Of a DNA stretch of 26,427 nucleotides, positions 7,992 through 18,801 are shown one piece after another; position 1 is the first letter of the stretch; every line of letters begins with the position of its first letter. A model generated the notes under the pieces. The model was not told the origin of the DNA. It ran no database searches and worked only from the letters and a program-made list of their open reading frames with translations. Source of the DNA: Asparagopsis taxiformis (lineage: Eukaryota; Rhodophyta; Florideophyceae; Bonnemaisoniales; Bonnemaisoniaceae); the NCBI GenBank assembly GCA_030407315.1, contig JALQPE010000008.1, positions 1-26,427 on the forward strand. The letters run 5' to 3'. The position numbers were made by a program, and so were the translations under genes.

Positions 7992-8820
7992 CGCAGTAGA
8001 AGGGACGCGTACCATCGCAATTACAACGAAAGCCGGGTAGAGCCTGATAACAAGCTAAATGACCTGCAATTCTAACTATTTTGTTCCAAGCCAAACCAAA
8101 ATATAATAAAGCCTATGGAAACTGTCAACCAAGTTAGCTATAGCTAACTTGTTATAACAAAAGTGAATTGATAGAGACTGTTTAAACTTTAGTGTTGGAC
8201 TCGCTCGTAATACAGCAGGTAAGCCTCGCTGTTCAGAACACCATTCCATAGTCTGTTACGCATTGTGATATTGAGTACAATTCCTTCACATTCTTTGGCA
8301 GCCGTGTATATGTATAACACGCAGCGCGGGGAGAGAAGTGTCCTCAAGACGAGCTGCTGACGTTCGAAAGTGGAATTGTGTCATTTGTAAACATATCAAC
8401 GGTCAATGAACCGTTTCTCTGGGCATCTACGAAAGCAGCACAGTGTAGTACTTATGCAAGGTATTTATTGTCTTTATTCTCATTGAAGTCTTTACAATCG
8501 ATAGAACTAATACATAAACTCCCCTAAATTAATCTAAGCCTCAAACTGTGGCTGGAACTGACAACGTGCAGCGGCAGTGATTCATTCAAAATGTTGGAAA
8601 GTTGATCCTATCGTGTGAATGTGTGACACAAATCATCGTTCCCATCTGAGTGCGGTCTATCTGCTCTCCTCTAGAACTTATACTCCCTCGTACTAACTTC
8701 CCTGCATCCAACTATCAGTAAAGCTCCCGCACAATTACTATAGTCGTATACTACACACCATTCCAATATTTATCTTCACATTAACACTATGCCCCTTATT
8801 TCCTCTCAAGTCCACTCCAC
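7992..8820. other. AT-rich intergenic region, no gene seen
   Basis: No convincing ORF or RNA gene. The only structure noticed is a perfect 22-bp palindrome at 8130-8151 (core AAGTTAGCTATAGCTAACTT). Confidence 0.6.
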
Positions 8821-8902
8821 CAGACAGTGTTGTGAACCAATGCACGGTACTACCCGCAGACAATACAATTTGCTATCTACACTTCTGTCTACAGATTTCC
8901 CC

Positions 8903-9167
8903 AGACAGTGCAGTAATACAATACAATGCACTGCCTCAGACAGTAAAATGTACTGTCTGCACATACTGTCTGGCGGCAACACTTCCGGACAGTAAAATTT
9001 ACTGTTCTGGACAGTAAATTTTACTGTTTTTGGTACTGTCCAGATTTCGTGCCAGTTTATTGCTGCAGCAGTATTCTGAAATTTCCAGACAGTAAATTTT
9101 ACTGTCTCCGCGCACTGTCTTGGCCAGACAGTAATTTTTACTGTCTCAGACAGTAAATTTACTGTCT
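8903..9167. repeat. Cluster of AGACAGTAAA/TTTACTGTCT palindromes
   Basis: At least seven short dyads share the arm (AG)ACAGTAAA. They include 8937-8959, 8985-9010, 9011-9027, 9087-9107, 9126-9146 and the perfect 20-bp AGACAGTAAATTTACTGTCT at 9148-9167. A wider stem, CTGGACAGTA with TACTGTCCAG, spans 9007-9043. Spacing is irregular, so this is an expanding short-palindrome family rather than a satellite. It ends 26 bp before the retrotransposon sequence begins. Confidence 0.85.
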
Positions 9168-9193
9168 TTTTCCATTCCCAACACCGTAGTGAA

Positions 9194-11095
9194 GAAGGCT
9201 CGCGCGCCTATAACTCGCAATCCTCCCCGGCCGTTCCGGGAGGATACCCACCAACACCCGGTCCGACGACCCCGACCACGTACGGAAGGGGGGCGACAGT
9301 GCAACGAGCCATCGCCCACCCCGACGAGACGCCACGAAGGCAATTACGTTTAACGATACGCCAGACCACGCGCGGTCGGCGGACGCAGCACGAGCTGCGC
9401 AATTCGATACGAGAGCTCCCCCGCCACGTGAGACGTACATTCCGTGGCTGGGAACGTTCGGCACGACGGACACGCGAGTCCACGAAAACGAACGTGCCGA
9501 CGCGGTACGCTTACCAGGGAACGCCCTCGGACCCGTTTGCCACGCGTTGGCAGAGCACACGACAATGCTCGACGCATTTGCGAACGTGGTGTCGTACCGT
9601 ATGTACCGACTTAACGATGTACGTGAACATCTCTACGTGAACGAGAGTCAAAGCGTACATAAGCTCAAACGTGAGCTGGAGGGACTTTTCCCTACGTTAA
9701 AGCCGTTCTCCGGCCGGAATCCGATTACGTTGCTCGGATTCCTCGCCCAAATACGTGATGGGTTCAGCACACTCGGAGTGTGCGAGGGAGTGGCAGTACG
9801 TGCGCTGCACTTCTTCCTCGAAGGGGACGCCCGACGGTTCTACGATTCCCAGTGTACGACTGGCGTGATCACGACTGATCCGACGAAGAGGTTCTCGTGG
9901 CCTCACGTAATCAACGCGTTGATTAAACGATACCTGCAAGACGACGTGCTGCAGGAGGCCTACGAAAAGGTCACGATGATCACGCAGAATCCTAACGAGG
10001 ACGAGAATCAGTACGCTGATAGACTCGACACCGCCACGCGGGCGTGCAACTACGTGTTTACGGATCGACTCCTCGCTCACCACTACGTACGTGGTTTGCT
10101 GCCCTCGACGCGGGCAGCCGTGACGGAACGACTCCGGTCACTCCCCGAACGAGAGAGGAACGACCTCACCGTTGTGAGACGATTGGCGACGGCCGAAGGA
10201 ACGACCTTCCGTGCACGTACGGCAGCTGTCGCGTCAGCCGCGAAACCGAAAGTGCGGTTTCCGGTGAAGCCTACGTTGGCTATTTCCGACCACGAGTCGA
10301 GGAAGTTCGCGGACTACGATGAGTCCGCGTACTTACGTAATGAACGGGCTAACGAGCCCAGTTACCACGATGGTAACCTGAACATCCCCACGAGGGACGA
10401 TGACGACGACGTGTCGCTCGCTGCGGTTCACGTTGCCGAGAATTTGGAGGCGATCCTCTTCACGAACGGGCCGCCGCCCAACGATACGAAAACGGCAAAC
10501 GAAAAGCCGGACGAGCTCGAAGCTCGATTGAACCGTCCATGCGAGGACGTGCCGAAGCTCACGTGCGAGCAGACGCAATTGGCGCACTCCGTAATCCCGA
10601 ATGATTACTGGACGCTGTCGTGTTGGTCATGCCGCGAAGATGGCCACTCGACGTTACGTGTCCGCGTCTGACGCCAGATCAACGGATCTTTTTCGCGTAC
10701 AAGTACTACCTCTTCCACGTGAAGAGCAACCCACGTCAGGCTGAGTACTTCCGCCAACGAATGGCCAAACGTAACCAGGAACGACCTGGCGAGCGAGGGA
10801 ACGTAACCCGCGGAGGTACGGCACGCCGCCTACGATACTCCGAAACCCCAATCGTGACGGGGGAAGGCCCTTCGACAGGCGCCGCGGCGACTTTCGTAAT
10901 GACCGACGTGATCTCCGCCCGTGGGCGAACGAACGAAATGGCCAGCGTAATGGCCGCAGCGGAGTCTACGTGACGACTTCCGCTGACGAAACACCACTCG
11001 AGGTGGAAACGAGTCACGATGACGAACGAGCTTCGTGGGCTCACGACGACGACGTGTCGAACGGCCCCGCGCCGGAAAACGACCAGGCGATGTAG
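9194..11095 (+). pseudogene. gag: Chromovirus Gag, copy 1 (truncated, frameshifted)
   Basis: Gag forms the particle that packages the element RNA. The capsid-like region ALHFFLEGDARRFYDSQ to RSLPERERNDLTVVRRL is intact. Relative to copy 2, single bases are missing in short runs near 9349, 10654 and 10807, and three bases differ near 10400. The second loss falls inside the zinc knuckle: CWSCREDGHST is followed by an out-of-frame tail and TGA (10669-10671) instead of the last Cys of the CCHC box. The gag frame would end at TAG 11093-11095. Confidence 0.85.
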
Positions 11096-11177
11096 GTCAC
11101 GAGCCACCCACATCGCCTGAACCCTTACGTGCAAGGGGACGACCGACGTCGATGATTGGTCCTCCGCAGGCTCACCG

Positions 11178-14100
11178 ATGAACGAGAGTTACGTAAAGCT
11201 CACGGCCGCGAAGGCCAACTCGAGTCACACGACACCCGACGTGGGGGAGGAAACGAAGTCCGACGGGACAAACGAACCTCACACGAAGAGGAAGCCTCGC
11301 AGACGAGCGAGACGCGCTACCCGGAAGCACGACGCTTCCGAGCGCGAGAAAGCCAAGCACGCGGCTTATACGAAGCGTGTCGACGCAAAAGAAGCCATAC
11401 GGGCTCACACGACGAAGCAACGAACCGCTAGCGAAGACGTAGACCGCGCGCCGGTCAGGACCGAACCGTTGGTCCTCGACGGGCATACGTGCCTACTTGC
11501 GTCGAAGCATTATATCGTATCCGGAACGATCGGACTAGACCTCAACGTGATGAGGGCGATTACCATCGCGATGGATACGTGCAGCGGCTACAACTTGATA
11601 CGAACAAGTTTACTACCCTACGACTGGGTCGACCGCTGTCTACGTGACGAAGAGCTACCGAAGCTCGGAGACGCCAACGGGCGACGTTTGCCTATCGAAG
11701 GCGCCATCCTGCTTCGTGTCAGGCTTGGGAACTCGCTGTTCCGCGTTAAGTTCTTCGTAGCCAACACGCTGGCTGTCCCCGTTATAATGGGCACGTCGTT
11801 CATGTCGAAGCATGTCGATGCTATACGCTGTCGAGCGCAGACAATCGACCTCCATCGGGGGGATACGATACCCATTATCGCGGAGGGTGATACGACGACT
11901 CCGTACGAGGAGGGGGAAGAGACGAATCCAAACGTGGAACACCCGAAGCGCCGCGAGCGTAACGCGGCCTCGAATCGGCCAAGCCGAACGTTTTCGGTTC
12001 GCCTGACGAAGTACACGCGTGTACCGGCGATGTCGCAACGGACCGTCAACGTGACGACGGAGGCGACCGGACTCGTGTTCCTCGAACCGAAAGCGTCGGT
12101 GCAATTCCGGCATGGGCTTCGTATAGCCAACGGAGTGGTCGACGTAGGACCCAGAGAGACGTTCTCTATTATCGTATCTAACTTCACGAAGAAGGACCGC
12201 GAGCTGCCGAAAGGCGCGACGATTGCGTACGCGGTACGCTCCCCGTTGGGAATCGTCCCACTCAAGCGTGAGGGCGGCGAAGCCCTCGCGAAGGTTTTGA
12301 ACCTACCGCTAGTCGACGCGACGACGCGGACGAATACGAACGGGTTGGGCGACGAAACGCCAGACCCGTTGGTCAACGAAAAGGGGAACGACCCCGCCAC
12401 GGATTGGCAGTCGACAATCGATTTGTCGCACCTCGACGACGAGGATTTACGAAAGCGCATCAACGAGATGCTAGCTACACATTCGTCAATGTGGACGAGC
12501 GGACGCCTCGGCGAAATCAATGCTACGGAGCATCGAATCGAACTCGAACCGGGCACGCGGCCCATACGTTCAATGCCCTATCGTCAGGGTCCGGCTCTAC
12601 GTACGATAGCCGAGGAGCAGATCACGAAGATGCTCAACGAAGGGGTTATCGAACCCGCGTCCAGCGAATGGGCGTCACCAATCGTGTTGGTGCCGAAGAA
12701 GGACGGATCCTTACGTTTCTGTGTCGATTACAGGCGTTTGAACGCGAAAACGATCGCTGATTCGTACCCGCTTCCTCGTATGGAAGATTGCCTCGATTCG
12801 CTTGGCGACGCCGCCATCTTCACGACACTCGACTGTAACGCCGGTTACTGGCAAGTGCCCGTCTCCGCCGAGGACCGTGATAAGACAACGTTTACGTCTT
12901 TCATGGGAACGTATCGCTACGTGCGAATGCCATTCGGGCTACGAAATGCCCCCGCTACGTTTCAGCGGACGTTGGACATCATCCTCTCCGGAGTACGTTG
13001 GCAATCGTGCCTTGTTTACTTAGACGACGTAATCGTCTTTTCGAAAGACCTCGAGTCTCACCTGGGTCACGTTGACCGGGTTCTTTCCCTGCTACGCGCA
13101 GCAGGAGTAACGTTAAAGCTCACGAAGTGCTCGTTCTTTCAACCACGAGTTGACTACCTGGGGCACGTGATTACCCCAGGGAAGCTGCACGTCGCAGCTC
13201 GGAACAAGGAAGCCTTTCGTACGGCTACGTTCCCACGGGACAAGACGCAATGTCGATCGTTTTTTGGGCGCGGCCAACGTTTACCGCCGTTTCGTAAAGG
13301 CGTATGCCGAGATCGCTCGGCCACTCAACACGATGTTGAAGAAGGACGCTTCCCCCGATTGGACGAACCCAACGGACGCGCAAACGAATGCGTTCGAAAC
13401 GTTGAAGACAATACTGGTGTCGCCACCAGTATTGCACCTTCCGAAGGCGGGACGTCCGTTCATGATCGATACCGACGCGTCGGCGTATCAGCTGGGAGCT
13501 ACGTTGCTCCAGCAGCAGAACGAAGATAAGCCCAACGAATGGGTGCCGATTGGGTACTGGTCGAAGACCCTTAACGAAACCGAACGCGGTTACTCAGCGA
13601 CCGAGCGCGAGTGCTACTCCGTCGTCTGGGCGATAACGTCGCTCCGACCCTACGTAGAGGGTCAGCGGTTCACCGTACGTACGGACCACGAAGCCTTGCG
13701 TTGGCTAATGACGCTTACGGACGCGTCCGGACGACTACTACGATGGAGGCTACGCGTTGCCGAATTCGATTTCGAAGTTACGTACAGGCCTGGGCGCGTG
13801 CACCAGGTACCTGACGCTTTATCACGTGTGATATCTACGTATGACGACGGTCGACCCGTCGACGATGACGTACCATCGTACGGGGACGCAGTCCTCGTGA
13901 CGACTCGCAGTCGGCGACAACCCACACGAAAAGGGCAAGGACGAACGACGTCCGTACGTAAAGAGGCACCGAATGCCAGGGGTCACGACGACCCGTCGAA
14001 CGAGACTCGTGACGAACGAGCACCAGCCGCGACGGCTGGCAACGATGGCCTCGAGTTCAACCGCGACGCGTCGCTCGATGACGTTCTTGACGAGGAACCG

Positions 14101-15624
14101 GATTTCCTCGACGAACAGCGCGCTGCTGAAGACGATTCGGCACGCGTGCCACCAGCTGACGTTCAGCTTCCCATTACGAGGGACGAGCTTATCGAAGCTC
14201 AACGCGAGGACGCGTTCTGTCAAACGATACTGACACGACAGTCCGAGACGCAGGACGCTGCATTCTTCGAAGGCCACGATGGCCTACTCCGACGCCGGAA
14301 CCCTCACGACGAGGAACGTACACAAATCGTTGTGCCGGCTTCGTTACGGCCGCGGCTGCTGGAGTTAACGCACCACCACGTCCTCGCTGGACACCCCGGA
14401 CAAACGCGTATGTACTACACCCTACGGAGGACGTACTACTGGCCCGCGATGGCCGCCGACATCCACGCAACGGTACGAAACTGCGTTGGATGTGCGAAGA
14501 ACCGCGTGAAGCTTCGCAAACGGACGAACCCGTTACGTTTATTTCCGGCTACGGAGCCGTTGCGAGACCTATGTATCGACATACTAGGTCCGCTTACGAA
14601 GACCACGCGTGGCAACCGATTTATTCTCGTGATAACGGACCGCTTCACGAAGCTAACCAGAGTCGTACCTCTACGTAATATCGATTCCGCCAACGTGGCG
14701 AGTGCGTTCGTCAACGCGTGGGTCTTCTCGTATGGACCCCCACGGACGCTCATAAGCGACAACGGAAAGCAGTTCGCTGCTAAGTTCTTCCAGCGCGTTT
14801 GCAACGAGATTGGCGTAACGAACGTCTTTACGTCGACGTACCACCCCCAAACGAACGGGCAGGTGGAGCGCTACAACAGGACGATCCTGGCGATGCTGCG
14901 CAATTACGTGAACGAAAACCAGAACGACTGGGATCGATACGCATCGGCGTTAACGTTTGCGTACAACACGCATGTGCATTCGAGCACGGGCACGACGCCC
15001 TTCGACTTGATTCTCACGAATCCACCGCCACCGTTGGCGCTACACACGTCGGTAACGAACCGCGAACTACCCGACGGGGGAGGGCGAGCCACTTACGTTC
15101 GTGAGCTCGCCACAACGATGGATAACGCGTATCGAACGCTGAAGGCCGCGCAGGCACGTTATAAACGAAATTTCGACAAACGAGTCCGTGTCTCGAATCG
15201 AAACATCCGCGCGGGAGAATACGTATTCATCGACCCGACGGACGGGACCACGAAGGGCACGAAGCTCGGCAACCACGCGTTGGGACCGTTCCGCGTACTA
15301 CGTAACGACGTACGTACGTTCGTCATCCAACGAGGAGACGTAGTTGAACGTGTCAACTCGGACCGCGTTGCGTACGCGCCAACGCCGGCGAACGCGCCCC
15401 CGCCGGAGCCATACGATGCCACCGAGGCAGATCTCGACAAGAACCGCGACGGTCCGGCGTACGTAGTAGACGACCTACTCAACCATCGCGTAAACGATGA
15501 CGGCACCCTAGACTTCCTCGTGAAGTGGGTCGGGTATCGTAACCCTACGTGGGAGCCCCGCCGGAACGTATCTGAAGAGAGCGTCTCTCGATACTTCGCA
15601 CGCGTGCGACGAGCAACAACGTGA
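11178..15624 (+). pseudogene. pol: Chromovirus Pol polyprotein, copy 1 (one frameshift)
   Basis: It starts at ATG 11178, 82 bp after the Gag stop. Domains in order: protease-like region with MDTCSGYNLI near residue 132 and VIMGTSF; reverse transcriptase with LRFCVDYRRLN, PFGLRNAPATF and YLDD at about residue 614; RNase H with DTDAS (13468 onward), ERECYS and TDHEAL; integrase with an HHCC finger (HHHVLAGHPG to CVGC) and catalytic residues at 14578, 14758 and 14866, the last two 35 residues apart (D,D35E); and a C-terminal chromodomain (about 15451-15612, FLVKWVGYRNPTWEP), which in chromoviruses steers insertion to marked chromatin. A run of six T at 13259-13264, five in copy 2, breaks the frame between RT and RNase H. 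Otherwise the frame is open. It ends at TGA 15622-15624. Confidence 0.9.
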
Positions 15625-16076
15625 AAGGCCACGACGGCCCCCGAAAACGCACACGAGCGTCGGGTTAAGCGCACGCGTGCGCGACGTTGCACGATGCAAC
15701 AAACGAAGGCGACGAGCCGCACGAACGAGAAGCGAAGGCACAACGAGTGGCCGGGACGTCCACCCTTGCGTTGGGGGGGGCGCGATGCGTGCTAGAGCCG
15801 TCGCTCTTTTCTTTTTCGACACCATACGTTGGTGGAGGCACGAGCGCCAACGAAAGATTGGACGACGAGTCCACGCGCGGACGATTCACACGATGTGAAG
15901 AGCCACGACTGGCTCGACAGTGTTGACCGTCCCGCGGGCAAAGGTGACGACACCACGGGCCACGGACGGACAACACGTCAGATTTTTCGCGCGAAAAAAT
16001 TATAGGTGGGCCAGCGGGCCATGGACGCACGGTACGAAAAATCGGGCCGATTACAGTGCGCTAACCTGGCCAAATC

Positions 16077-16096
16077 TCGGGGCACGCGTGCCCCGA
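16077..16096. repeat. Perfect 20-bp GC-rich palindrome
   Basis: TCGGGGCACGCGTGCCCCGA has no spacer. It lies in the non-coding 3' region of the chromovirus. A second dyad, TTTTTCGCGCGAAAAA, lies at 15983-15998. Their role is unknown. Confidence 0.8.
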
Positions 16097-16832
16097 AAAT
16101 TTCGTAATTTTGGCATGACGTGTGAGCCATCGTACGTCCCCGTGGACAACCGCTGACAACGAGTCGCATCGACCAACGAGGTCAACGCCAAACAGCTCGC
16201 GAGCTAACGGCTACGTGACGCCGGAAGGCGGAGAAACGACGTAGGACGGACGCGTCCCTGGCGAAGATGGCAACGGCCTCATTACGAAACTTCACGCACG
16301 AAGCGGAACGAAGCTATACGCTAGCTGACGAACGAGACCAACGGGTCTCGGCGCACGAAGCGCGCGCGAAGAACGTGCGAAACGAATGAGCCAACGAGGC
16401 CGCAGCGACGGACGGCGAACGAAGACGCTAACGTCTCGAATGCGACGCGACGGCAAACCGTTATCGCCACATCAAGGCACGACGCCGAACACGGTAGCCA
16501 CGTACGGCAACCACGAAACGACACAACGGTGTCCTGCCACGCGGGCGCAACGATCGACGCGCGAAAAACGAAAAGCCCGCCGGCTATGCGAAACGACGCG
16601 AGCGAACCCAAAGGGGTCGACCACGTACGGTCACGTAGATTAAATCGCGCACGTCCGCGTCGCGAACGAAGTAAGCTAACGAAGCTTAGGCTCCGTTCGA
16701 ACTCGAAGGCACACGCGCCACCGGCCACGTTGGCCAGGATACGAGCGCGTACGCGGGCGTCGCCAACGATAACGACGTACGCCAACGGATCGACCCTGCG
16801 AAACGAAATACGAGTACGCAACGGCGTGAAAG

Positions 16833-17033
16833 GTCAAGCCAACTCACGCGCGAGTCGGCCTGACGTTTAACGAATTCTCCGTCCAGCTCATCGGAGCAAA
16901 AATTAAAAGTGGCACCGACGTGCTACGCGCGAAAGAGCTCGAACGCTCAACGATATGCGGTACCCGACGGGGTTAATCGCACAGGGCGCGACGGCGGAAA
17001 CGATTTCCGAGTTAGTTACAAAATGATAACGCC
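16833..17033. repeat. Duplicated 200-bp module, unit 1
   Basis: Direct repeat of 17186-17387, 353 bp apart. It opens with an imperfect hairpin (GCCAACTCACGCGCGAGTCGGC) and later carries CACCGACGTGCTACGCGC and ACGGCGGAAACGATTTCCGA, all conserved in the second unit although other bases have diverged. The conserved hairpin suggests an RNA or DNA signal of the element. Confidence 0.8.
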
Positions 17034-17185
17034 ACTGGCCAACGTGAAGCCGCGGGAACGTGAAGCGCGACGGCGCTAATGACGTCAATGGCTATACGAA
17101 ATGCCAAGCCCGCCGGCAACCACGTCATCAACGGAACCGCAACGTACTGCGACGAATTGCTGCGTACACGCCACGGCGTAGAAAC

Positions 17186-17387
17186 GTCAAACCGACTCAC
17201 GTGCGAGTCGGTCTGACGTTCGATGAAATTTTCACCTAGCTCATCGGAGCAAATTAAAATTAGCACCGACGTGCTACGCGCTAAAGAGCTCGAATGCTCA
17301 ACGTAATTCGACACCCGACGGGGTCATTCGAACGAGAAGCGACGGCGGAAACGATTTCCGAGTTAGTTACTAAATGATACGCACGCC
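17186..17387. repeat. Duplicated 200-bp module, unit 2
   Basis: Partner of 16833-17033. Its opening hairpin, ACCGACTCACGTGCGAGTCGGT, keeps its stem although individual bases differ from unit 1, including changes on both sides of the stem (GCC/GGC in one copy, ACC/GGT in the other). That supports a conserved fold. Confidence 0.8.
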
Positions 17388-17552
17388 AACGGGCTAAACG
17401 ATCGAGGCTAACGTACCACTCGCTGTGAAAAGCCGCCGCTTAGCCGAATAGTTACGATTTGTACGAACCTGCCAACGGGCACACGCCGCTGCGAACGCGG
17501 AAGACTAGCTACGAAAGCTCTACGACGCCCAACGGGGTAGACGCCACAACAA

Positions 17553-17591
17553 AAAAAATTGTGGGGAGGGGCTTAACGCTTACCCCTCCCC
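17553..17591. promoter_or_regulatory. A-run, polypurine tract and GC hairpin
   Basis: A run of eight A and TTGT precede GGGGAGGGG (17563-17571), an 11-base loop, and CCCCTCCCC (17583-17591). The purine run could be the plus-strand priming tract of the retrotransposon, and the hairpin could affect transcript ends. No LTR with a TG start follows directly, so neither role is proven. Another purine-rich run, GGGAGGGAAAGGGGACAAGA, lies at 19125-19144 and is an equal candidate. Confidence 0.4.
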
Positions 17592-17712
17592 CGCTGCAGA
17601 CGACCTGCTAAACACGAATTACGAAGCTCAACGGAGCCATGCGATTACGCAAAGAAACAAGACGAAAGTTTACGAAAGCAACACGATGCTAGAAGCCTAC
17701 GTGGCCTACGAA

Positions 17713-18801
17713 CTAACCTAGGAACGACCTAGTAGCGACGAGAACGCTTGCCCGCAGGGTCATACGGACCAGGGCCTTCGCCGCGGCTATCGTGGCTGCG
17801 GCTGCGACTGGGCTGAACGGAGCCCGGCGCGTGCGGATCGACGGTCTGCGTGACCACGGGGGCTCGCTCGCGACGCGACGCGGGGTCCCGGCGTAAGGGT
17901 CCGCAGTCCCGTGACTGCGCGTATCCGAAGGGCGCGCCGAAGCGGGGTCGCGCGGCAGGTACGCCGCTGCGTGACCATACCCGACGGGGTCGCCGAAGCC
18001 GCCGCCACTCGCAAATGCGTAAGGATCGTTACGACCACCAACGGGCGGTGCGTAACCACGAGTCGCCGCGGCGAGACGTTCCGAAATCGCGCGCTCCGTT
18101 GCCAAGCGGGCAGTCAGGTCCAACGTCTGGGCTCTGAACTCTTCGGCTGCGCGAGCCACGGACGTAATGAGGGAACGAATAACCCAGCCGTCCGCACGAG
18201 GCGGAGCGGCCATCGACGTACCGAGAAGCCGACGGGCATCCTCATCGGAGACGCGGTCGTCCAGGCTCACGAACCGTGGCGCGCGCTCGGCCGGCGTGGC
18301 CACATCCGGACGACCGACGCGGGCAACGTTGCCCCCTCCCGTAGCCTCGCGTGGCACGATCTCTCGAGGATCCGGCGCACGCGGCGCTTCGTTTTGATGG
18401 CCACGACGGCCAGAACGCGTCCCTCGGGGGCGCTCGTTGCCCCCGAGGCCGCCGAAATAACCGGTACGATTGCCACGACGGCGTTCGGAACGGGAAGCGA
18501 CCCGCGGCACGTAAGCCCCATCACTTCGTACCTGGACGAACTCTTGGTTGTCCCCGGTCGCGTAATCCGGGCGTACAACGCGATACTCCGGCCCCAACGC
18601 AAGGGCGCCGCGAGCCTCCGCCAACGCGCTGGTAACGGAGACAAACGTGTCGGAACCGTCCACCGGGATTGCACGAAGCATCTCGTAGTCGGCCAGGAAG
18701 TCCAACGTGGACTCCGGCAGTAGGCACGCGCGCCCGAACACACGACGTTCCACGAACAGCGAGCACGCGAGCATCGCTGCGTGTTCGATATCCACGGCCA
18801 T
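17713..18801 (-). CDS. Antisense ORF of the chromovirus, unknown function
   Basis: The first ATG on the minus strand is at 18801. The frame is open a further 26 codons upstream, beginning with TTG. It ends at TAG 17715-17713, about 362 residues. The N-terminal 120 residues look like a folded domain (MAVDIEHAAMLACSLFVERR, LDFLADYEMLRAIPVDG, EFVQVRSDGAYVPR). A basic Arg/Gly stretch follows, then a helical coiled-coil-like stretch (RAAEEFRAQTLDLTARLATE, ISERLAAATRGY) and a Gly/Tyr/Ala-rich tail. No known family is recognised. The layout loosely recalls the Gag N-terminus (coiled coil followed by a Pro/Gly/Tyr-rich linker), which is only an analogy. Antisense ORFs between pol and the 3' LTR are known in some plant Ty3 elements. 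The overlapping plus-strand frame (17911-18723) is Arg-rich and less protein-like. Confidence 0.5.
   Translation of the reverse strand: MAVDIEHAAMLACSLFVERRVFGRACLLPESTLDFLADYEMLRAIPVDGSDTFVSVTSALAEARGALALGPEYRVVRPDYATGDNQEFVQVRSDGAYVPRVASRSERRRGNRTGYFGGLGGNERPRGTRSGRRGHQNEAPRAPDPREIVPREATGGGNVARVGRPDVATPAERAPRFVSLDDRVSDEDARRLLGTSMAAPPRADGWVIRSLITSVARAAEEFRAQTLDLTARLATERAISERLAAATRGYAPPVGGRNDPYAFASGGGFGDPVGYGHAAAYLPRDPASARPSDTRSHGTADPYAGTPRRVASEPPWSRRPSIRTRRAPFSPVAAAATIAAAKALVRMTLRASVLVATRSFLG

Larger units (their letters stand above)
15625..17712. other. Chromovirus 3' region, no sense-strand gene supported
   Basis: About 2.1 kb between pol and the antisense ORF. Open frames here, such as 166 codons on the minus strand at 16321-16821, are arginine/serine-rich products of the CpG-rich composition and are not supported. 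It contains several palindromes, a duplicated 200-bp module and a polypurine/hairpin site, listed separately. Confidence 0.55.

Noticed and set aside
11618..12565. 315-codon minus-strand ORF opposite pol
   Set aside because: It overlaps the well-supported protease/RT frame, is Ser/Arg-rich, and is a shadow of codon bias. The same applies to 15159-15743 and 16321-16821 on the minus strand.
17911..18723. 270-codon plus-strand ORF
   Set aside because: It overlaps the minus ORF 17713-18801. Its product is Arg/Thr-rich with no domain-like pattern, while the minus frame looks more like a folded protein.
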